NCBI GenBank assembly: GCA_024680835.1
Contig: JAILBP010000032.1
Location: forward strand, 1 to 18,621
Source of the DNA: RGIG6904 sp024680835
Lineage (GTDB): Bacteria > Bacillota > Clostridia > Lachnospirales > Lachnospiraceae
DNA length: 18,621 nucleotides
Direction of reading: 5' to 3'
Under the pieces are notes generated by a model that was not told where the DNA came from, made no database searches, and worked only from the letters and a program-made list of their open reading frames with translations. Made by a program: the position numbers and the translations under genes. Below, piece by piece: positions 13,933-18,621 of this stretch; position 1 is the stretch's first letter; each line of letters opens with the position of its first letter.

Positions 13933-15423
13933 TTACCGCTCCCAGTCTCTTGCATACTCAACGGCTTTGTGCCACCTGCTCATCTTCTTTTGCTGCTCTT
14001 CGTAAGAGATCCGTGGTTCAAACTTTTTGTCTGTGGTGATGTTTTTCAGGAGATCCTCTTTACTCTTCCAAAAGCCCACTGCAAGCCCCGCAAGATAGGC
14101 CGCGCCTGCTGCCGTAGTCTCAACGCAGCGCGGTCTGTAAACCCCGGTCTGTATGATATCCGCCTGCATCTGCATGAGAAGATCATTGGCCGAAGCACCG
14201 CCGTCAACCTTCAGCCCCTCCAGCTTCATGTTCGAATCGCTTTCCATTGCAGTCAGAACGTCTGCGGTCTGATATGCCAGAGACTCCAAAGTCGCTCTGA
14301 TAATGTGATATTTGTTCACGCCTCTGGAAAGACCTACGATAGCACCCCTTGCATAAGGATCCCAATATGGTGCCCCAAGCCCCGTAAATGCGGGCACCAC
14401 GTAACAGCCGCAGGTATCCTCCACCTTTCCCGCAAAAAACTCCGAATCGGCGGCGCTGTCTATAAACTTCAGTTCATCCCTGAGCCACTGGATAGCGCTT
14501 CCTGCCACGAATACAGAACCCTCCAGCGCGTATTCCACCTTTCCTTCAAGCCCCCAGGCTATGGTAGTGACCAGCCCGTGTTTTGAAAAAACAGGCTTTT
14601 CTCCCGTGTTCATCAGGAGGAAACATCCCGTGCCGTAAGTATTTTTTGCCTCTCCGGCCTTAAAGCAGGTCTGTCCGAAAAGGGCTGCCTGCTGGTCTCC
14701 TGCGGCACCCGCTATGACGATCCCGCCTCCGAAAAGATCCGGCACCGTCTCTCCGTATATACCGCTGGAAGGTTTGACAGTCGGCAGCATTGCCTCAGGT
14801 ATTCCAAGCTCCTCCAGTATCTCCTCATCCCAGCACAGTTTGGAAATGTTGTATAACATCGTCCTGGATGCGTTGGAATAGTCCGTCACATGGACGGCTC
14901 CGCCGGTGAGTTTCCATATAAGCCAGGTCTCCACAGTTCCGAACAAGAGCTTTCCTTCTTCTGCCCTTCGCCTCGCTCCCGGCACATTTTCCAGTATCCA
15001 CCGGATCTTAGTGGCGCTGAAATAGGGATCTATGACAAGCCCTGTTTTTTCACGGTATTTGTCGGATAGCCCTTTCTGTACCAGAGACTCGCAGTATTCC
15101 GCGGTCCTCCTGTCCTGCCATACTATGGCATGACATATGGGATCTCCCGTTTCCTTATCCCAGACTATAGTGGTCTCCCTCTGATTGGTAATGCCTATGG
15201 CCGCGATATCTTCCGCTTTCGCATTCACCTTTGATACTGCTTCCGATGCCACTGCATACTGTGTCAGCCAGATCTCATTCGCATCGTGCTCCACCCATCC
15301 CGACTTTGGGAAATACTGGGTAAACTCCTTTTGAGCTATGGAGACGATCTCTCCGCCCTCATTAAACAGAATGCACCTGTTGGATGTGGTTCCGGCGTCA
15401 AGCGCCATAATATATTTTGCCAT
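13933..15423 (-). CDS. glpK: Glycerol kinase
   Basis: GlpK phosphorylates glycerol to glycerol-3-phosphate with ATP. The FGGY-family motifs are DAGTTSNRCILF (9-20), GITNQRETTIVWD (77-89), PYFSATKI (133-140), AGAAGDQQAALFGQ (238-251), NTYGTGCFL (261-269) and VDGGASAND. The length of 496 residues is standard. AGGAGG lies 7 nt before the ATG. Many Firmicute enzymes carry a His in a YHFYG-like stretch just before the GDQQ region that is phosphorylated by the PTS. Here the local sequence is DLFGGGIVIAG (229-239) with no His, so control through that residue is unlikely. The gene follows the Ldh_2-type dehydrogenase by 45 nt and is probably in its operon. No glycerol facilitator or glycerophosphate oxidase gene is in view. 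Confidence 0.97.
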   Translation of the reverse strand: MAKYIMALDAGTTSNRCILFNEGGEIVSIAQKEFTQYFPKSGWVEHDANEIWLTQYAVASEAVSKVNAKAEDIAAIGITNQRETTIVWDKETGDPICHAIVWQDRRTAEYCESLVQKGLSDKYREKTGLVIDPYFSATKIRWILENVPGARRRAEEGKLLFGTVETWLIWKLTGGAVHVTDYSNASRTMLYNISKLCWDEEILEELGIPEAMLPTVKPSSGIYGETVPDLFGGGIVIAGAAGDQQAALFGQTCFKAGEAKNTYGTGCFLLMNTGEKPVFSKHGLVTTIAWGLEGKVEYALEGSVFVAGSAIQWLRDELKFIDSAADSEFFAGKVEDTCGCYVVPAFTGLGAPYWDPYARGAIVGLSRGVNKYHIIRATLESLAYQTADVLTAMESDSNMKLEGLKVDGGASANDLLMQMQADIIQTGVYRPRCVETTAAGAAYLAGLAVGFWKSKEDLLKNITTDKKFEPRISYEEQQKKMSRWHKAVEYARDWER

Positions 15424-15468
15424 CCGTCCCCTCCTGTTTTGTCCGTCCGATCCCGGGAAACTGCCTTA

Positions 15469-16578
15469 TTACTCTTCAAATCCGAACTTATAAGGCAGAT
15501 TCAAAGCATCCCTTACCTCGATAATATCCTTTTGAACAGACTTGCTTAAGGGAACTCCCTTTTCCTTTCGCTCAAGCCACACAAGATATTCCCTCTCTCC
15601 CGCGGTATATATCCTGTCGCATCCGGGAGCCTTCTTTGATGCGCGAAGCGCCCTGCATATATCTCCCGCGATCTTCTTGAATGTCTCTCTTCCGCAGAAA
15701 GCATCGGGATCCACCACAAAGAAGAAATGTCCTAAATGATACATGGCAGGCTTTCCGTTCTCATCTACACCCGTCAGAGCCTTCATGAACTGCCCTCCGG
15801 CAAGAGCTGCGGACAGGATCTCCACCACTGCCGCATATCCGTATCCCTTGTAGCCTGCAAGCTCATCTCCTATACCGCCTAAGGGCGCCAGTGCTGCCGT
15901 TCCGTCCACAAGCGCTTTCAAGATCTCCTCACTGTCAGTCATAGCCTCACCCTTTTCGGATACAACGGTTCCTGCCGGTGTGGGCTTACCTTCCCTTGCA
16001 TAATACTCGATCCTGCCCCTCTGCACTATGGAAGTGGCGCAATCCAGACAGAACGGAAATTCCTCATCTGTAGGAAGAGAGAATGTCAGGGGATTTGTTC
16101 CCATCATGTTCTCCACACCGTAGGTCGGTGCGATGGATGGTCTGGCATTCGTACCCGTGATGCCTATCATCCCCTCTTTTGAAGCCATGGTAGTCCAGTA
16201 TCCTGCTATGCCGTAATGTGTGGAATTCCTGATGGCTCCGCCTGCCATACCGTATTTTTTTGCCTTGTCGATGAGCATCTCCATCATCTTATGGGCAGCC
16301 ACCATTCCCATTCCGTCATGTGCATCCATCACAACGGTGGTGGGGGTCTCCTTTACGATCTCAGCATTAGTGACAGGCAACAGCGTTCCCTTTTTGATCC
16401 TGTCTATATAAATCGGCTTAAAACGGTTGCATCCGTGACTCTCGATACCTCTCCTATCCGACTCTAACAGCACGTCCGTGCAAATCTTTGCGTCCTCCTC
16501 CGGAACACCGTACCCCACAAATGCATCTGTCAGAAAATCTTTCATCTGATCCCATGAAGCATAAAAACGATCATCCAT
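15469..16578 (-). CDS. Malate/L-lactate dehydrogenase family (Ldh_2) NAD(P)-dependent oxidoreductase
   Basis: The 369-residue protein belongs to the Ldh_2 family, which interconverts 2-hydroxyacids and 2-oxoacids (malate, L-lactate, sulfolactate, ureidoglycolate and others) with NAD(P)H. It is unrelated to classical LDH. Conserved features are SDRRGIESHGCNRF (40-53, with catalytic-region His48), RNSTHYGIAGYW (117-128, with His121), NMMGTNPLTFSLP (157-169), CLDCATS (177-183) and GYKGYGYAAVVEI. The substrate cannot be fixed from sequence. I place the start at the ATG at 16578, 9 nt after GGGAGG. The longer frame to a TTG at 16611 includes the palindrome and this ribosome binding site and is unlikely. 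It is the first gene of a probable operon with glpK. Confidence 0.92.
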   Translation of the reverse strand: MDDRFYASWDQMKDFLTDAFVGYGVPEEDAKICTDVLLESDRRGIESHGCNRFKPIYIDRIKKGTLLPVTNAEIVKETPTTVVMDAHDGMGMVAAHKMMEMLIDKAKKYGMAGGAIRNSTHYGIAGYWTTMASKEGMIGITGTNARPSIAPTYGVENMMGTNPLTFSLPTDEEFPFCLDCATSIVQRGRIEYYAREGKPTPAGTVVSEKGEAMTDSEEILKALVDGTAALAPLGGIGDELAGYKGYGYAAVVEILSAALAGGQFMKALTGVDENGKPAMYHLGHFFFVVDPDAFCGRETFKKIAGDICRALRASKKAPGCDRIYTAGEREYLVWLERKEKGVPLSKSVQKDIIEVRDALNLPYKFGFEE

Positions 16579-16605
16579 GTCTTTCACCCTCCCGTTATTC
16601 ATCGT

Positions 16606-16619
16606 GGGCAATATTGCCC
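16606..16619. promoter_or_regulatory. 14-bp perfect palindrome, candidate operator
   Basis: GGGCAATATTGCCC is a perfect palindrome that lies roughly 10-23 nt downstream of the predicted start site of the dehydrogenase-glpK transcript and 27 nt before the ATG. This position suits repressor binding that blocks elongation or the promoter. No regulator gene is adjacent, and I do not recognise the site as a known operator. Confidence 0.45.
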
Positions 16620-16635
16620 TAAATCACTAATATTT

Positions 16636-16664
16636 ATAGTACAAAACCTTTTGTAGCAAGTCAA
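16636..16664 (-). promoter_or_regulatory. Sigma-A-type promoter of the dehydrogenase-glpK operon
   Basis: On the minus strand TTGACT (16664-16659) and TACTAT (16641-16636) are separated by exactly 17 bp, with a TG directly before the -10. The palindrome at 16606-16619 follows. Confidence 0.75.
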
Positions 16665-16685
16665 GGTGAATCATGTTACAATACA

Positions 16686-16775
16686 GTTACTATTCACAGT
16701 CTATTAGGTATGTGATCGTGCCGGAATACACATTAAAAAATCTATGATATAGTATCTTTAGAATTACTGCGAATA
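16686..16775 (-). repeat. Dispersed hairpin repeat, copy D
   Basis: The plus strand begins GTTACTATTCACAGTC (16686-16701). The opposite end ACTGCGAATA (16766-16775) pairs with it as minus-strand RNA over about ten positions with one G-U pair. The centre differs from the other copies. It lies in the divergent gap between the dehydrogenase promoter and the hydrolase gene, so the hydrolase promoter should fall in or beside it. Confidence 0.65.
16725..16753 (+). promoter_or_regulatory. Possible extended -10 promoter of the hydrolase gene, inside repeat copy D
   Basis: TATAGT (16748-16753) is preceded by TGA, giving an extended -10. AATACA (16725-16730) stands 17 bp upstream as a weak -35. The hydrolase start codon is about 55 nt further on. 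If correct, the repeat carries the promoter. Confidence 0.35.
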
Positions 16776-16808
16776 AAAAGATTTGAAGTTCACCAACGGA
16801 GGTTCAGC

Positions 16809-17747
16809 ATGAAAGAAACGAGCTACATCCACAATTCCGGATCCGACGGACTGCCGCTGTCCGTCTTCAGGACAGAGCCCGACGATCCGGCCGAAATAAA
16901 AGGCATTGTCCAGCTGGTTCATGGTATGAATGAATACAAGGAGCGCTATCTCCCCTTCATGGAATATCTGACCGGCAGCGGCTATATTACGGTGATACAT
17001 GACCACCGCGGACACGGACACAGTATAAAATCGGCTGATGATCTGGGATATTTTTATGAGGGCGGATACATGGCGCTGGTTGAGGATATCCACGAGATCA
17101 CCCTGGATACAAAGGAATATGCGCAAAAGCTCACAGGAAAAAGCGATCTCCCCCTGATACTATTCGGGCACAGCATGGGATCCCTGGCCGTCAGATGTTA
17201 TATCAGGCAATACGATTCGGACATCGACAAGCTCATCGTCTGCGGCTGTCCATCATATAACCCGGCTGCAAAACCGGGGCTGTTGCTGGTAAAGCTTTTC
17301 AAAAAAATAAAGGGAGAACGAAACAGGAGCATGTTCATAGCAGGTCTTGTGATGGGATCTTACGAAAAGCGCTTTCAAAAAGAGGGCGTTCCCCATTCCT
17401 GGATCAACTCCGATCTTGACGCAGTAAGAACCTACGGAGCAGACCCTCTGTGCAATTATCTATTCACTCTGAACGGGTTTGAAAATCTGGTACGGCTAAC
17501 CATCCTAACCTACACCGACGGAGGATATACCATGAAAAACCCGAAGCTTCCCATCAGGTTCTACTCCGGTGCCGACGATCCCTGCGCAGTAGACGAAAGA
17601 TCCTTTAACGCCGCCGTTGAACTCCTGAAAAAGCAGGGATACACTGATGTAAGGGGTAAAATGTATAAGAACATGCGGCATGAGATACTGAACGAGCCGG
17701 AGCACCAAAAAGTGTTTGATGATATGATGCAGTTCATCCAAGCATAG
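16809..17747 (+). CDS. Alpha/beta hydrolase, monoacylglycerol lipase/lysophospholipase type
   Basis: A 312-residue alpha/beta hydrolase. The oxyanion segment is QLVHGMNEYKERY (35-47). DHRGHGHS (65-72) is typical of the Hydrolase_4/monoglyceride lipase group. The nucleophile elbow is GHSMGS with Ser122. The acid is probably in SGADDPC and the catalytic His in NMRHEILNE near the C-terminus. No signal peptide or membrane helix is seen, so it should be cytosolic or peripheral. Related enzymes release fatty acids from monoacylglycerols or lysophospholipids. GGAGG lies about 6 nt before the ATG. It is a single-gene transcript ended by the terminator at 17769. Glycerol release by such an enzyme would fit glpK across the divergent gap, but that link is inference. 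Confidence 0.9.
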   Translation: MKETSYIHNSGSDGLPLSVFRTEPDDPAEIKGIVQLVHGMNEYKERYLPFMEYLTGSGYITVIHDHRGHGHSIKSADDLGYFYEGGYMALVEDIHEITLDTKEYAQKLTGKSDLPLILFGHSMGSLAVRCYIRQYDSDIDKLIVCGCPSYNPAAKPGLLLVKLFKKIKGERNRSMFIAGLVMGSYEKRFQKEGVPHSWINSDLDAVRTYGADPLCNYLFTLNGFENLVRLTILTYTDGGYTMKNPKLPIRFYSGADDPCAVDERSFNAAVELLKKQGYTDVRGKMYKNMRHEILNEPEHQKVFDDMMQFIQA

Positions 17748-17768
17748 ATTTTCATATTACTGACATTA

Positions 17769-17802
17769 AAAAATCGAGCAGGCTGAATCCTGCTCGATTT
17801 TT
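17769..17802. terminator. Bidirectional terminator between hydrolase and CheX-receiver genes
   Basis: A perfect 14-bp stem (AAAAATCGAGCAGG 17769-17782 with CCTGCTCGATTTTT 17789-17802) has the 6-nt loop CTGAAT. A and T runs at the two bases provide U-tails in both directions for the convergent genes. Confidence 0.95.
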
Positions 17803-17837
17803 ATATCATGATTTGAGGGTCAAAAGGTGATCCACAA

Positions 17838-18620
17838 TCACTTCAAAACATCCTGTATATTGGTCAATATCTCGTCCTCCTTGAAAGGCTTGTTGATGAA
17901 GCGTTTAGCCCCCACTTTCAGAGCCTTGATCAGTTTATCCTGCTGACCTGCTGCGGTTATCATGATGGCCTTCGCATCGGGATCCACAGCCAGGATTGCT
18001 TCAAGAGCCTCGAGACCGTCCTTCTTTGGCATTGTGATATCTAATGTCACAACATCCGGCTTGCATTTTGAGTACGCTTCCACGCCCTCTTCTCCGTCTG
18101 AAGCCTCTCCCACTACCGCATAACCGGCGTTTTCCAGTATGTTCCTCAACATGATCCTGGACATTCTGGAATCATCCACTATGAGGATCTTAGCCTTAGC
18201 ATCACCCGACACCGCGCTCTGGATAAAAGTAGTCTTCCCTGCGCTCTCCGGTGTCTCACCGGCAGTGAAATCACTGTTCACAGTGATTATGAGATCTGTT
18301 CTCTTATCCTCGACATACAGCGGTAAAACATAGAAATCTCCGACAGCCTTCTGTCCCTTAAATCCGAGAGGCGGCTCCATATCTACGTTTGTCCCGTTCT
18401 TGGAAAGCTCTGTGGCGAATATACCTGCCGTCACGTTGATGAACTCTCCCACCGCATCATAAACATCATAAGTCACATGGTCCATTTCACTGTGTGAAAA
18501 GCCGTTTGCCACGCGTAAAAATCCGCCGTTATCACTCTCCTCCGCAACAGCCACGAACACGGAAGCATCTCCCGCCAGCTCCTGATATGCAAGGTGGGCA
18601 TAGGGAAGCTCCTTTACGTG
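17838..18620 (-). CDS. CheX-like phosphatase domain fused to a receiver domain, 5' truncated by window edge
   Basis: The last 260 residues of a two-domain signalling protein are visible, and the frame stays open to the right edge. A GTG at 18560 lies inside the domain and is not the likely start. The N-terminal part resembles the CheC/CheX/FliY phosphatase fold, and DAVGEFINVTAG holds the E-x-x-N pattern used to attack phospho-aspartate. After a short linker comes a complete receiver domain: ILIVDDSRMSR (acidic pair), VVTLDITMP (phospho-acceptor Asp), MITAAG (switch Thr) and NKPFKEDE (Lys). There is no DNA-binding output domain. This suggests a protein that handles phosphoryl flow in chemotaxis or a related pathway. 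No other chemotaxis gene is visible, and what lies beyond the edge is unknown. Confidence 0.85.
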   Translation of the reverse strand, partial: HVKELPYAHLAYQELAGDASVFVAVAEESDNGGFLRVANGFSHSEMDHVTYDVYDAVGEFINVTAGIFATELSKNGTNVDMEPPLGFKGQKAVGDFYVLPLYVEDKRTDLIITVNSDFTAGETPESAGKTTFIQSAVSGDAKAKILIVDDSRMSRIMLRNILENAGYAVVGEASDGEEGVEAYSKCKPDVVTLDITMPKKDGLEALEAILAVDPDAKAIMITAAGQQDKLIKALKVGAKRFINKPFKEDEILTNIQDVLK

Positions 18621-18621
18621 C

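Noticed and set aside
13848..13961. N-terminal extension of the phosphatase frame back into glpK
   Set aside because: The extension covers the promoter and the AGGAGG site. The conserved domain starts exactly at the ATG at 13847 (MAVYVVSDLHG).
13969..14586. 205-codon plus-strand ORF opposite glpK
   Set aside because: It is a shadow of the glpK coding strand with no start signal and no recognisable domain.
746..16775. CRISPR array made of the recurring GTTACTATTCACAG motif
   Set aside because: The copies are kilobases apart, in both orientations and at unrelated gene borders, with no regular spacers and no cas genes.

Overview
The window looks like part of a chromosome from a Gram-positive anaerobe, most likely a rumen- or gut-type Lachnospiraceae (Butyrivibrio-like). 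The reasons are strong Shine-Dalgarno sites (AGGAGG, GGAGG), U-tailed terminators, an LCP wall-polymer protein, a CgeB/DUF3880-type glycosyltransferase, a SpoIIE-type phosphatase and a CheX-receiver protein. This assignment is an inference from gene content; no rRNA or other species marker is present. No tRNA, rRNA, CRISPR array, transposase or phage gene was seen.

Layout. Positions 1-731 hold the 3' part of an LCP (LytR-CpsA-Psr) gene and its terminator. Positions 732-1034 are non-coding and contain one copy of a dispersed hairpin repeat and a minus-strand terminator. A 78-residue single-pass membrane protein is on the minus strand at 1035-1271. A strong promoter at 1401-1428 reads into a 45-codon ORF and then a decayed paralogue of a HAMP/SpoIIE phosphatase (about 1630-2160). 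Next come hisB, a GH3-family acyl-adenylating enzyme, and a full-length membrane sensor/SpoIIE phosphatase whose frame is broken by one extra A in an A7 run near 4919-4925. The last three are closely spaced and may form one transcript. They end at a bidirectional terminator that faces alaS.

From 6490 to 16578 every gene is on the minus strand. Read in the direction of transcription they are: a lactate/malate dehydrogenase-family oxidoreductase and glycerol kinase (one probable operon with a good promoter and a 14-bp palindrome); a PPP-type phosphatase with its own extended -10 promoter; purine nucleoside phosphorylase overlapping a CgeB-like glycosyltransferase by 4 bp; an S-adenosylhomocysteine/methylthioadenosine deaminase-type amidohydrolase; and a 54-residue membrane peptide whose stop overlaps the probable GTG start of alaS. 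A plus-strand alpha/beta hydrolase follows (16809-17747). It converges through a perfect bidirectional terminator on a CheX-like plus receiver protein that runs off the right edge.

The main unexplained structure is a dispersed element of about 70-110 nt that ends in GRCTGTGAATAGTAAY. It occurs at least four times in this window (746-816 plus; 10782-10890, 13011-13079 and 16686-16775 minus). Three copies carry an upstream arm that can pair with this end. One copy supplies the 3' end of the phosphatase coding sequence. The other points of interest are the GH3 enzyme beside the SpoIIE phosphatase, the two paralogous phosphatases (one deleted, one frameshifted), and the unlisted small membrane ORF coupled to alaS. 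I see no clear evidence for a wholly new multi-gene system.
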